Program-made: the position numbers and the translations under genes
The notes under the pieces: generated by a model
Database searches by the model: none
Seen by the model: the letters and a program-made list of their open reading frames with translations, nothing else
Told to the model about the DNA's origin: nothing
Part shown: positions 1 to 10,324 of the stretch, in pieces
Position numbering within the stretch: position 1 is the first letter of the stretch
Layout of the letters: every line of letters starts with the position of its first letter
NCBI RefSeq assembly: GCF_042453785.1
Contig: NC_091675.1
Coordinates: 50,602,501-50,666,500 of the forward strand
DNA length: 64,000 nt
Direction of reading: 5' to 3'
From: Malus domestica
Lineage: Eukaryota; Streptophyta; Magnoliopsida; Rosales; Rosaceae

Positions 1-466
1 TAAACAAACTAAAGAAAACGCTTGATCTAAGAGTAACTGTGCTCAACATCATGCAAAGTCAGAAAGACCCACACCTGACATGAGCTCACCCAAACACCGA
101 ACAAAAGGGACAAAGATCACAGATCCTAGCAACAGGACAGTGTAGTAATAGATGCACCACGTCACCCCTTTCCTCTACACATAGAACACTAAACCAAAGC
201 AATGATATTTCTCTCGGGAGAGTTCTCAATTTAAGGCAACCACTGTTACTGACATAAGGTTTGACTTAAACAAGAATTTTTCAGAACAGGATAGAGTGCA
301 GACATTCTCTTTTCCAAACGCCAGCAAACGAAAGAGTGCAACCAAGTGGCACCAACAACCAAAATAAGTATAATATGTACAAATTGAAGTAATCAATGTT
401 GTTTGTCCAAAGACCTCAATCTAAATGCTTCCAATGCAGGTGCACTTATACCCTCTAATGCAGTAA
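1..466. other. Unassigned left edge, no gene recognised
   Basis: No open frame, RNA gene or repeat family could be supported here. The stretch is AT-rich and contains no convincing exon. It ends at the TAA target duplication of the Tourist-like element that follows. Confidence 0.4.
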
Positions 467-1377
467 GGGTGCGTTTGTTGCACCGGACTATCTCGGACTG
501 AACTAACTTCCTGGACTAAGCTGGATTGGCTTAGACTAGACTAAGCTGGACTGACTTAGTGAAGCGTTTGATGCAGTGACGGACTAAAAGAAGGATAAGT
601 AACAACTACAATATTATATTATTTAATCTAATAATATTTTATTCAATCTTTTTTCATTTTGTCTCTAAAGTGTCTAGAACACTCTTTAGTTCTGTCCCCT
701 TTATTAATTCAATAATATTTTAATTTTTTATTCAATCTCTATCTGGACTCTCTTTGGAGAGTTCTTTCTTTTCTTCCTTTAGTTTCGTCCCCATAACACT
801 CCCTTTCTCCATCTTTTGTCCTGCAAAACCGCAACCTTCAAAATCATTTTTCCTCTGCAAAATCGTCCCCAAAAGTACTATCTCCTCCCTCTCCGTCTCA
901 CCATTTCTCTTCGTCCAAAGCTACTTTCTCCCCTTCTTTATCCATTTCTCTTCGGAATTTTCTGGGAAAAAGGAAAACTTTCTGGGAATTTTCGAGAATA
1001 AGGAAGAATTTTTCTATTAGGATTGTTGTTATCGTTTTGCTTTTTTTTTTTTTTTGAATTTTGGTGTTGAGATTTAGGCAGTGGTGAGGCTGGTTTTCAG
1101 ATCTGGGAAATGGGTTGGCAAACAGAGTTGCCCAGAAGCATGCTTGCAGACTTGTAGCATTCATAAACTTGCAGCGTACGATCGTCTTTGGAGATGGGAT
1201 TAGCAATCCCATGGTTTTTGGGGGGTTTCGTTAAGACCGGCTAGTCCCTTGTTTAGTCGAAGCGAGTGAGAGCTAGTCTCATTAAATCTAAGCCATGTAG
1301 GAAACAAACACAGGACTGGACTAACTCTTAGTCCAGTCCAGTCTAGTGAATTTTAGTGAGGGAAAACAAACACCCCC
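467..1377. mobile_element. Tourist-like (PIF/Harbinger) non-autonomous element, long copy
   Basis: The element starts GGGTGCGTTTGTT and ends AACAAACACCCCC, which are imperfect terminal inverted repeats. It is flanked on both sides by TAA (464-466 and 1378-1380), the 3-bp target duplication typical of PIF/Harbinger. Subterminal regions are full of the motif GACTAGACTAAGCTGGACT and its complement. A second, shorter copy with the same ends lies at 54365-54806. The 911-bp body has no transposase. The short open frames inside (for example 754-1020) are low-complexity and probably not coding. Confidence 0.8.
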
Positions 1378-1380
1378 TAA

Positions 1381-2061
1381 AAGTATTATGAGTCTGGTTA
1401 AACTTACCAAGTACTAAGTAATAACTATGTATGGGAAACCTAATGGGTTTGACTAGCGGATTACTGATGTTAATGGGTAGTTGTTGGTATTAATGATGTA
1501 TGGGAAGTTTAACGGGTCATTTTGGAAGGGTCTAGGAATTACTAATGTAGTATAAAGGGGAAAGTCCCGTGGGCGAAGGAGTTAGGCTGGATGTATTTTA
1601 CTTGAAGTATTATCAGTTTCTTAACTTTCCTAAAGGCTTTTTTCGTTTGATTTGCCTTTAGAAACCTAGGCCCGGATGGTGATTGGAGTAACTCCCACCA
1701 AGCCAACATTTTCCTCCCTCTAACCCTACCCCTAAATCTACCTGAAAAACATTATAACCATAACTAACTACCTCAACTTTCAAATTGTTTAAGTGGAAAA
1801 AACATTCCATTCTACAGAACTAGACAACAAAAAATTCCTTACTTGATAATTTTGTCTTGAAAGAAATGATTGTCGTACACCTGGAAACTGGTTATTCCAT
1901 TGTTGTACATTGGAAACTGGTTATTTCATGAGAAAGAGAATTAATAGGGTATTATGCAGAACTGTACAAAACAAAAGACAATACAAGACTTACATATGAT
2001 ATGATAGAACAAGCAGCAGGTTTGTCGTGGCACTGGAAAGTCCCTCTTGGAATGAAGAACA
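1381..2061. other. 3' flank of the PPR pseudogene, nothing recognised
   Basis: This AT-rich sequence lies downstream of the PPR stop codon (that gene reads leftward). It could include the old 3' UTR. No repeats or other genes were recognised. Confidence 0.4.
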
Positions 2062-2600
2062 TCAAGCAGCATATAATCTAAGTTCTGGGTGAGAGTTATT
2101 GAGTTTCACCAATAGCTCATCGCAGGTAATGCTGGCTCCTTTTGATGTTTCTTGGGAAAAAGTTGGAAGAATCTTCATCACATCAACATCATCAGAGATT
2201 TCACTAAGGCATTCCAAGATAGTAGAAGTTATTTCTGAGTCAAGAACAACACCCTTGTCTGCCATCTGATGAAGCAAATTAACGATTTCTTCTGTGTCAC
2301 CCTTTAAACAATAGCCCTTTAGTAAAGAATCGAAAACAAAGGCATCAGGTTCAACACCACAAGCAATCATGTTCTTGAGAACCATTTTAGTCCAAAAGCC
2401 CAAGTTTCGGGAACCGGCTTACTAATATGGAAAGGTAATGGCATCATAAGTTAAATCCATTTTAAACATGTCTTGTAGCAAGTCTTGAGCAGATACAACA
2501 TCTCCCGCTTTTAGAGTTTCATCAATTATTGTATTAAATGAGACCAGATTTGGCACACAATTTGTACGCCTCATCTCTTCAAATAGCATCCTAGCTTGCT

Positions 2601-2652
2601 CCAAACTACCCTCCTTGCACAAGGATCCAAACTAACCTCCTTGCACAAGGGT
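2601..2652 (-). repeat. 26-bp tandem duplication inside the PPR pseudogene
   Basis: Bases 2601-2626 and 2627-2652 are two adjacent copies of a 26-bp unit with two mismatches. Because 26 is not a multiple of three, the second copy shifts the PPR frame. The motif LCKEGSLEQA therefore appears twice in different frames around this point. Confidence 0.85.
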
Positions 2653-2993
2653 ACCATCAAAACGTTGTAGTCAATCACAGTAGGACTAACCCCAGCAGCT
2701 CTCATTTGACTAAAGAGTCCTTTTGCAAACCTAAGCATGTGAGTTTTGCAAAACCCATTGATCAAGACACCATAAGTAATTCCGTTCAGAACCAATCCCA
2801 AGTCAAGTGCATGTCTCAAGAATTTTATGGCCTTGCCCACAAATCCTTCCTGTAGACATGCATCTATCAAAGAATTATAAGTAGATAAGTTACATGCAAT
2901 GCCCCCTTCAACCATTGTATTGTAAACATCCATAACTTTATCAAGATTGCCTTCCTTGCACAGTCCATTAATCAGGATGTCATATGTGATTAC

Positions 2994-4235
2994 TGTTAGG
3001 TTGATATAATAGGTATATTTTGTATCTCTTTTACCTATTAATTTAGTCATGGTTTGATATAAAACAGTTGGATTTGATGTATTTTGTGTGAATTTTATAG
3101 AAGTTATTTTTTCGGAGAAAACTGGATTTTTTAGAAGAATTACAAGGAAAGCACGAAAGAATAACGAAGTGGACTGATGCTATGTGAGAGTGGTGCTGGA
3201 ATTTGGGCTTTATCAAATTAAGTCCAATTTGGGCTTCATAAAAACGGCATGTGGATTAGAGAACAAAAGGGATGGGATAGAAGAAAAAAAGAAAGAAAAA
3301 AAAGTCCAACCGGGGGATGTACGGAACCGACCCTTCTCTCCAATTGCTGGGGAGTAGATGAGAAGCAGCCGCAAAGGGGGGATATAAGGAGATTCCAGCC
3401 TTCCAGTGGAAAAAAACGCTGGAGAGAAGGTGGCAGTTTTGGGGTTTATCGCATACGATTCCAGAATTGGGGTTTTGGGGTTTCTTTATGTTATCGAATT
3501 CATCCATGTTTGTGATTAGTTTAATCATGAACTAAGTCCTTTTGCTTGGATTAGGGTGTACTCTTATCATGAACATCTAATTCTTATTATTTCACATTGA
3601 TCTCGGTTGTTTTCCATGTTGAGTAATTGTTATTGTGCTTTATCGTTATCAAATAACTGGCCATTATTTGTGTGAAGAACTAAATTGGGACTGACAGGTT
3701 GAGTTTAGTAGATTGCTTCTCATAACGATTACCATGAATTACATAATTGAGTAGACATACTGGTTATGATTTGTGTAGTATTGTGAAATTATCCATTTAG
3801 CGTAAAGGGATTCGATTATCTACTTCTGTGGCTAGACATAGCAATGGTAGATAGTTAGAAACACAGTTAGTATATTCTGAAAGGAAATATTGACGAATCA
3901 AGGGATAATTGCTAGCAACATGGGAAAAAATTGAGTTTAATATGAATAACGGGATTAGATGGGATTGAGAATGAGGAACCTGATGTCCTAGTGCTTCAAT
4001 ATATTAATTTTTCATAATTCATTCACTTTTACTTCGTGTTTGTTCAATTGATATTTTCAATTTCGTTTGGGTTTTTGCATATTTGAATTTGTCATCGTTA
4101 TCCATCTTTTATTTAAGTTTAGTTTGAAGTCAATCTCAATAGTAAATTTAGGTAAATCCGATCCTTGTTTGAACGACACTCTACTTATCACTATATTACT
4201 TGGACGATATTGTACACTTGCAATTATCAACAACA
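2994..4235 (+). mobile_element. Solo LTR, probably Ty3/Gypsy (Athila-like end)
   Basis: The 1242-bp segment begins TGTTAGGTTGATA and ends TTATCAACAACA (TG...CA ends). It is flanked by perfect 5-bp duplications ATTAC (2989-2993 and 4236-4240). No PBS, polypurine tract or coding domain is present, so it is most simply a solo LTR left by LTR-LTR recombination. Its 3' end (CGACACTCTACTTATCACTA, then TTACTTGGACGATATTGTAC) resembles Athila-type LTR ends known to me, but that lineage call is tentative. It splits the PPR coding sequence between residues of one repeat. Confidence 0.8.
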
Positions 4236-4517
4236 ATTACATCTGGCTCAAGAAGGTTCTCATCCTTTGATATCACACTGAAAAGTTTCATTGCCTCATC
4301 TACCTTCACATGACAAGAAAGTCCCATCAGTAACATGTTGTATGTAATTGTATCAGGCTGCTTCCCCTTACCCTTCATCATTTCGAAAATCTTAAAAGCC
4401 TCGTCCACCAAACCTTTCTTGCACAGTCCATCAATCATAACATTGTACGTTACAGTGTTAGGCTCTTCACCCTCGATAACATTAGACTGAATAGCTCCAT
4501 GGCTTTTGTATCCCTTC

Positions 4518-5031
4518 TGTTGATGCACAAAATCAGTGAGGACTTTGGTACAACAGAAAGTGTTAAGTTTGTGACCTTCGCTAGATTGCTCCGGTCACTA
4601 GTGTGGATAAGTATGTAAATGGATAGAGACAGGGAAGCAAACACAAGATGTACGTGGTTCACCCAGATTGGCTACGTTCACGGAGTAGATGAGTTCTCAT
4701 TAATTGTGAAGGGTTTACACAAGTACATAGGTTCAAGCTCTCCTTTGATGAGTACTAGTGAATGATTTGGTACAAATGACATTAGGAAATATTGTGAGAG
4801 AATGATCTCTATTTATAGAAGAGAGTTTCTAGTTTCATTCTGACATTGACACGTGTCGTGTTGTAATTGACTTCTGATGTTGACACGTGTCACGCTATGA
4901 TTGGCTTCTGATGTCGACACGTGTCGCACTGTGGTTGGCTCCTGGTTGGAGGGAAACTCTTCTGGGTCATTGACAGTATAACGTTGACCGGTGCTCAGTA
5001 GTTTCGGGATTGGTCAAGTATGGTACAAACA
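4518..5031 (-). repeat. 3' LTR of the Tat element
   Basis: On the plus strand it starts TGTTGATGCACAAAATC and ends GGTACAAACA. It is about 95% identical to the copy at 20064-20573. Its U3 keeps three neighbouring palindromes GACACGTGTC (about 4850-4925), each containing a CACGTG core. In the other LTR these are mostly decayed. Confidence 0.92.
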
Positions 5032-5043
5032 GTGCTCCCCTAA
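5032..5043 (-). other. Probable polypurine tract of the Tat element
   Basis: Read on the minus strand, TTAGGGGAGCAC abuts the 3' LTR directly. The position is exactly that of the plus-strand priming site. The tract is short and not purely purine. Confidence 0.55.
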
Positions 5044-5269
5044 GTTCCCGAGTGAGGGAAGCTCTTTGGTTGGGGACTTGCAAGATCCAAGCTATTGAGT
5101 AATCACGAAACTTCTAAGTACCGATGTGTGGTATCATTTTCACTTGCCTTATCTGTCTCAGATATGGATGGGGCATCTTCTCTGGAAGTACTTTTCCTCC
5201 ATCTAGGGATGGTATCTTTAACCGATGAAGATGCACAAGGTAATGCATCAATTTCACTTGAAGCTTACT

Positions 5270-5345
5270 TGTAGTTTCGGGCTTGGTCAAGTGCGATACA
5301 AAACCTATAGTAGGAGTCCCCCAAGTCGCCGAGCTAGGAGATTTG
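5270..5345 (-). repeat. Relic of an LTR end plus PPT junction inside the element
   Basis: AGTTTCGGGCTTGGTCAAGT followed by a GATACAAAAC run matches the last 30 bases of the LTR (4999-5031) with only a few changes. It is followed by a stretch (GTCCCCCAAGTCGCCGAG) resembling the PPT-side sequence after the LTR. So an old LTR/internal junction is embedded about 240 bp inside the present one. Confidence 0.55.
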
Positions 5346-6054
5346 CCGAAAGAGGTAACAGACAAGGTAAGCAATCAGACTTCCAAGCAAGCAACCTGGA
5401 TCGGAGGTTCGACTTTGGCTTCTGGTTGATTGTTCTCATTCTCCTTGTGTCGTAAATAGCACCAAGGATAAGGAGAAGCAAATGGAGAAGATATGATATG
5501 AGATACTTTTGCTTTTGAAGAAGTAACTTTCCACAAGTTTATTCTTGAACTGGGCTGGAAGGTTTTCCGGTTTCCTCCAGAGTATAAGGCCGACTCAAGA
5601 ATTTGAGGGTCAAAATAATTCCATCAAATCTAGAGTACGTTCGACCCTGATGATATGGGATACTTTTGCTTTTGACAAAGTAGTGGATGTATCGACACGT
5701 GTTTTGTTACGCTTGTCTCCACATGCTTCCTTGTATCCTTCTCACTTGCCCTATCTGTTCCTCAGGCAGATGTGGTATCTTCTCTGGAAGTATAAGATGT
5801 TGAAGATGAGTACTCGAGAGCAATGCCAGGTAAGTAATCAGGCAAGGGGTTCCAGGCAGTCAGTTCCTGACTGGAAGCTTGATTCCAAGTGCTGACTGAT
5901 TATTATCTTTCTCTTTGTCTTGTAGGTAAAAACAAGGTCAAAGGAAAAGACAGGGAAAAAGCATGATATGGGATACTCTTGCTTTTAACCCTGATGATAT
6001 GAGATACTCTTGCTCTGGTGTGGCTTGTTTGCAGAGGTATTATCGAGAGGAAAA
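5346..6054. other. 3' non-coding part of the Tat element, partly repetitive
   Basis: No pol domain is present. The phrase GATATGATATGAGATACTTT and close variants recur near 5490, 5650, 5965 and 5990, so the segment was built by small duplications. Confidence 0.5.
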
Positions 6055-7110
6055 AAAGATGAGTATTTCGAGAAACTCTGCTGAGAGTGCCCTCCCAAAT
6101 GTGAAGAAAAGTTGAGCATTTTTTTTATTTGCAGGTTTGCCTGGATGTAGAGGATGGAGGTCGACATATATAGGATTCTCCCTAACAACAAGTAGTAGTG
6201 CTATTCCTTTACCCTTTTTTGTCATAGCAATGTAGTAGGAGCTGCAAGCTTCACGTGTTTTAACTTTGTCAGAGCAATTAGAAAAAGTGGTCTGTGGTAT
6301 CTGGAAAGCTGATGTTGCGTGTGAAGATTGCAGACAAGCTTTATCCAAGGAAATCTGGCTCTCGAAGTTTGGAGAGCGGTGCCTCTTCGGTTTTCGAACA
6401 AGCAATCCTGTGGGGGATCTGGCTCTCGAGATTCAGAGAATTATGCCTATTTGATTTTTGAGAAAGCAATCTTGTTGGGGGTCTGGCTCTCGAGATTCGG
6501 AGGGCAGTACCTCTTCGATTTTTGAGCACATAATCCTGTTAGAAGTTTGGCTCTCGAGATTCGAAGAGTGGTGCCTCTTCGATTTTTTAGAAAGCAATCC
6601 TGTTGGGAGTCTGACTCTTGAGATTCAGAGAGCAGTGTCTCTTCGATTTTTGAGAAAGTAATCCTGTTGGGCGTCTGGCTCTCGAGATTCAGAGGCCGGT
6701 GCCTCTTCGATTTTTGAGCAACCAATCCTGTTGGGAGTCTGACTCTTGAGATTCGGAGAATAGTGTCTCTTCGATTTTTGGGAAAGTAATCATGTTGGGA
6801 GTTTGGCTCTCGAGATTCGGAGGGCGGTGCCTCTTCGATTTTTGAGCAAGCAATCTTGTTGAGAGTGTTTTCTCGAACGTGAGTAAAGGTTGGGCATTTT
6901 TGCCAGTCTGCCTTGCCAAGGAGCACGGAGGTTGACACACATTGAGACTTTCTAGTTATCAAGCAGTGGTGTTGTTCCTTTACCCTTGTGGGTAATAGTA
7001 GGGTAGCTGGACCTTCAAAATTTATGTGTCTAAACTTTGTCAGGGATATTTGGCAAAGTTATCTGTGGTACCCGAGGAAATGATGTTGCGTGTGGAAAGT
7101 GGTGCCTCTT
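6055..7110. repeat. Pair of ~270-bp repeats enclosing the 63-bp minisatellite
   Basis: The stretch 6080-6330 resembles 6850-7095. Shared words include TTCCTTTACCC, AACTTTGTCAG, TGTGGTA and GATGTTGCGTGTG in the same order. The minisatellite lies between them, so it expanded within or beside a duplicated segment. Confidence 0.6.
6355..6850. repeat. Minisatellite, ~63-bp unit, about 8 copies
   Basis: The core GGCTCTCGAGATTCGGAG, then GTGCCTCTTCGATTTTTGAG, recurs at about 6355, 6420, 6487, 6550, 6612, 6676, 6738 and 6801. Spacing is 60-66 bp. Copies differ by scattered substitutions (CTCTCGAG or CTCTTGAG). The unit is a multiple of three or close to it, giving long spurious open frames on both strands. 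Confidence 0.85.
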
Positions 7111-7171
7111 CGGAATCCGGAGAGTGGTGCCTTTTCGATTTTTGAACCAACGACCGTGTTGCCCTTTCTTT

Positions 7172-7177
7172 TATAAG
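7172..7177 (+). promoter_or_regulatory. TATA-like box upstream of the antisense ORF
   Basis: TATAAG within CTTTTATAAGGGC lies about 115 bp upstream of the antisense ATG at 7286, on the same strand. The spacing is plausible for a plant promoter. The match is short, so this is suggestive only. Confidence 0.4.
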
Positions 7178-7285
7178 GGCACCAATTGTGTGCAAGAAGT
7201 ACATTCAGAGAGTTATTGCTTGTAGGAATTTTCCCTTTACTTCAGAGATTTATTGCACCTAATTTCTCCTTCATCATTTCTAAGA

Positions 7286-7960
7286 ATGTCTGGCCCACTT
7301 GACCGTCGTTTTGACTTGAACTTTGGTGAAGAGGCAGCCATGCCTTCTCAAGACAACATATGACGCCCATCCTTCTTATCCTTTACTGGTCCTCTTACCG
7401 TTGGGGACTCTATGATGAAGAATGATATGACTGCTGCGGTGGTGGCCAGGAACCTTCTCACTCCCAAAGATAACAGACTACTTTCCAAACGGTTTGATGA
7501 GTTGGCTGTTAAAGATTCTCTGGCTCTCAGTGTTCAGTGTGCAGGTTTTGTGTCTAATATGGCCCAACGCCTATTTGTTCGAACCCGCCAAGTTGAATCA
7601 TTGGAGGCTGAAGTGATAAGTCTCAAACAGGAGATCAGAGGGCTCAAGCATGAGAATAAACAGTTGCACAGGCTCGCACATGACTATGCTACAAACATGA
7701 AGAGGAAGCTTGACCAGCTGTAGGAATCTGATGGTCAGATTTTGCTTGATCATCAGAGGTTTGTGGGTTTGTTCTAAAGGCATTTATTGCCTTCGTCTTC
7801 TAAGGCTGTACCGCGTAATGAAACTTCGAATGATCAACCTTCGGTGCCTTCTTCTTTTAGGGTTCTGCCCAATACTGAGGCTCCGAATGATCACCTTCCG
7901 GTGCTTACTCTCTCTAGGGCTCTGCCGACTGCTGAGACTTCTCATGAGCAACCTTTGTGA
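7286..7960 (+). pseudogene. Antisense extra ORF of the Tat retrotransposon, coiled-coil protein
   Basis: The frame opposite to gag-pol opens with MSGPLDRRFDLNFGEEAA at 7286 and runs about 224 codons to TGA at 7958-7960. Three in-frame stops interrupt it (7361-7363 TGA, 7721-7723 TAG, and a TAA near 7777), and no frameshift is needed. The middle (about 7585-7720) is a heptad-like coiled coil (VESLEAEVISLKQEIRGLKH). The tail carries repeated Pro/Ser/Ala-rich units ending in LPxxEAPNDxL-like phrases. Extra antisense ORFs between integrase and the 3' LTR are known in Tat retrotransposons; their function is unknown. A TATA-like box and an AATAAA frame this ORF. Stops of the TGA/TAG kind fit C-to-T decay of CGA and CAG. 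Confidence 0.7.
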
Positions 7961-8027
7961 ATGCTCCCTCTTGTTTGTTTATTTTGATTCATGTATATGT
8001 ACATATTTGTAACTTATCGGAGATATC

Positions 8028-8033
8028 AATAAA
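8028..8033 (+). terminator. AATAAA poly(A) signal after the antisense ORF
   Basis: A canonical AATAAA lies 68 bp after the antisense stop codon. It is preceded by a T-rich, TGTA-containing stretch as in plant polyadenylation regions. This supports an independent plus-strand transcription unit. Confidence 0.5.
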
Positions 8034-8158
8034 CAAGCTTTGCTTCATTTCAACATATTGTATTAAATACATTAAGGCCTTCTTCACTAAGTTCTTTGAA
8101 TTTTTTCTTTTGTTGAAGTTTGTATATTGAACCTTTGAGAGTGAAGCATGTATGTTGA

Positions 8159-8290
8159 GGTAGTGCTCCCTTAATTTCCCGAGTGAGGAAAACTTCTTGG
8201 TTGGAGACTTGAAAAATCCAAGTCACTGAGTGGTCGTGAGACTTCTGAGTATCAAGATGCAGTAGCATATGGTAGGTGTCCCCCAAGTCT
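8159..8290 (-). repeat. Second copy of the sequence that borders the 3' LTR
   Basis: AGTGCTCCCTTAATTTCCCG and the following ~100 bp match the sequence just inside the 3' LTR (5030-5130: AGTGCTCCCCTAAGTTCCCG). The two copies have the same order of words, including GGTTGGxGACTTG and ATCCAAG. It ends with CCCCCAAGTC, shared with the relic at about 5320. Confidence 0.65.
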
Positions 8291-8467
8291 CCGGTCGAGG
8301 CAGTTGACAAATGAGGCATTTCCTTTCTAAGTGGTAGCCCAAAACTCCTCCTTCATATATATTTGTTATGAAAGTTGTTAGGCCCAAAGAAGATGAGGCC
8401 TAGGCAATTTTTATTTTTTTGAATTTTCGAATTTTTGAATTTTCGAATTTTTGAATTTTGAAATTTC

Positions 8468-8504
<37 letters not shown>
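8468..8504. repeat. (AT)n microsatellite
   Basis: About 17 uninterrupted AT units sit between inverted GAATTTTTGAATTTTCGAA-like words. The tract belongs to the AT-rich lead of copy A. Copy B has a shorter, imperfect version near 11670-11690. Confidence 0.8.
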
Positions 8505-8507
<3 letters not shown>

Positions 8508-8577
8508 GCTTTGTTGTTGAAGCTTTGTTGGGCACTATGAATTGATTTTGCTTCTTACTATCTTGATCAAGATAGTG

Positions 8578-9370
8578 TGAAGCTTTTATAGGTGAAGCTT
8601 TTATAGGTGAAGCTTTTGTGTTGAAGCTTTGTAGGTGAAGCTTTGTAGGTGAAGCTTTTGTGGGTGAAACTTTTGTGGGTGAAGCTTTTGTAGGTGAAGT
8701 TTTTGTAGGTCAAGTTTTTATAGGTTGAGCTTTTGTCGGTGAAGCTTTTGTAGGTAAAGCTTTTGTGGGTCAAGCTTTTGTAGGTCAAGCTTTTGTGGGT
8801 CAAGCTTTTGTCGGTCAAGCTTTTGTGGGTGAAGGTTTTGTGGGTGAAGGTTTTGTGGGTCAAGCTTTTATGGTCAAGCTTTTGTAGGTGAAGGTTTTGT
8901 GGGTCAAGCCTTTGTGGGTGAAGCTTTTGTGTTGAAGCTTTTGTAGGTAAAGCTTTGGAGTTGAAGCTTTGTAGGTGAAGCTTTGGAGTTGAAGCTTTTG
9001 TTGGGTACCATGAATTGATTTTGCTTCACACTATCTTGATCAAGATAGTGTGAAGCTTTTGAGAATTTGTAGTTGTCCTCCATTGATGAAGCTTTTATTG
9101 GTGAAGCTTTTGTGGGTGAAGCTTTTGTGTTAAAGCTTTTGTAGGTGAAGCTTTGGAGTTGAAGCTTTTGTTGGGTACCATGAATTGATTTTGCTTCACA
9201 CTATCTTGATCAAGATTGTGTGAAGCTTTTGAGAATTTGTAGTTGTCCTCCATTGATGAAGCTTTTGTTGGTGAAGCTTTTGTGGGTCAAGCTTTTGTGT
9301 TAAAGTTTTTGTAGGTGAAGCTTTGGAGTTGAAGCTTTATAGGTGAAGCTTTGGAGTTGAAGCTTTTGTT
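8578..9370. repeat. Array of ~15-bp units rich in AAGCTT (copy A)
   Basis: Units GTGAAGCTTTTGTAG, GTCAAGCTTTTGTGG and variants repeat nearly end to end from 8578 to about 8990. They then alternate with a longer unit holding TTGGGTACCATGAATTG plus the palindrome. AAGCTT recurs roughly every 15 bp. Because 15 is five codons, the minus strand shows a spurious open frame of Thr-Tyr/His-Lys-Ser-Phe repeats. Confidence 0.9.
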
Positions 9371-9489
9371 GGGTACCATGAATTATTTTGCTTCCACATT
9401 GTTGAGCAAGAGATTGTGATGCAAGCCACACTTTGTAGTAGTCGAAGGTTTGGATGAACCATATAAATTGAATTTGCTTCGAACAGTCT

Positions 9490-10075
9490 TGAATTTACTT
9501 CGAAAGTTTGAGAATTATAGTTGCCCTCCATTGATGAAGCTTTTGTTGGCACCAGAAATTGGTTTTGTTTCACACTGTCTTGATCAAGAGTGTGTGAAGC
9601 TTTTGAGAATTGTGGTTGAACTCATTTGATGAAGCTCTTGTTGGCACCATAAATTGGTTTTGCTTCACACTGTCTTGATCAAGAGTGTGAAGCTTTTGAG
9701 AATTGTGGTTGCCCTTCATTGATGAAGCTCTTGTTGGCACCATAAATTGGTTTTGCTTCACACTGTCTTGATCAAGAGTGTGTGAAGCTTTTGAGAATTG
9801 TGGTTGAACTCCTTTGATGAAGCTCTTGTTGGCACCATAAATTGGTTTTGCTTCACACTGTCTTAATCAAGAGTGTGTGAAACTTTTGAGAATTGTGGTT
9901 TCCCTCCATTGATGAAGCTCTTGTTGGCACCATAAATTGGTTTTGCTTCACACTGTCTTGATCAAGAGTGCGTGAAGCTTTTGAGAATTGTGGTTGAACT
10001 CCTTTGATGAAGCTCTTGTTGGCACTATAAATTGGTTTTGCTTCACACTGTCTTGATCAAGAGTGTGTAAAGCTT
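9490..10075. repeat. ~95-bp tandem array, each unit with a long palindrome (copy A)
   Basis: Units start about 9569, 9663, 9755, 9850, 9946 and 10041. Each holds GCACCATAAATTGGTTTTGC, then a palindrome centred on TTGATCAA whose arms are GCTTCACACT and its complement, then GAGAATTGTGGTTG. Alternate units carry either AACTCCTTTGATGAAGC or CCCTCCATTGATGAAGC, a two-unit higher-order pattern. Confidence 0.9.
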
Positions 10076-10324
10076 TCTACGAGTTGTAGTGTTTGCATTG
10101 TTACAGAGGGGAAATGTTTGAAGCAGATGCAAGAGGGCCGAATAGCTTGATCTTCGTATGCCATGCACTGAAGTTGTTGTTGGCTTGCAATAAGACTTTG
10201 TTGGTGACTATAACTCTTGTTGGGCATAAGTGCTGCCCTAGTTGAGTTGTCAAGCTTGAGTGTTTTTGATTATTTGTGAATGCTGGGAGTTCATATGTAC
10301 AAGTTGTACCACTCGTCTTCTGGT

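Noticed and set aside
754..1212. Open frames on both strands inside the Tourist-like element
   Set aside because: They are low-complexity Phe/Ser/Lys-rich, overlap each other and show no transposase motif.
6447..6962. 171-codon minus-strand frame over the minisatellite
   Set aside because: It results from a ~63-bp repeat being near a multiple of three. Frames also open on the plus strand over the same bases.
8567..8863. Minus-strand open frame of Thr-His-Lys-Ser-Phe type repeats
   Set aside because: It is the translation of a 15-bp tandem repeat with no stop in this frame. Similar frames occur in every array of the element. No start context or conservation supports a protein.
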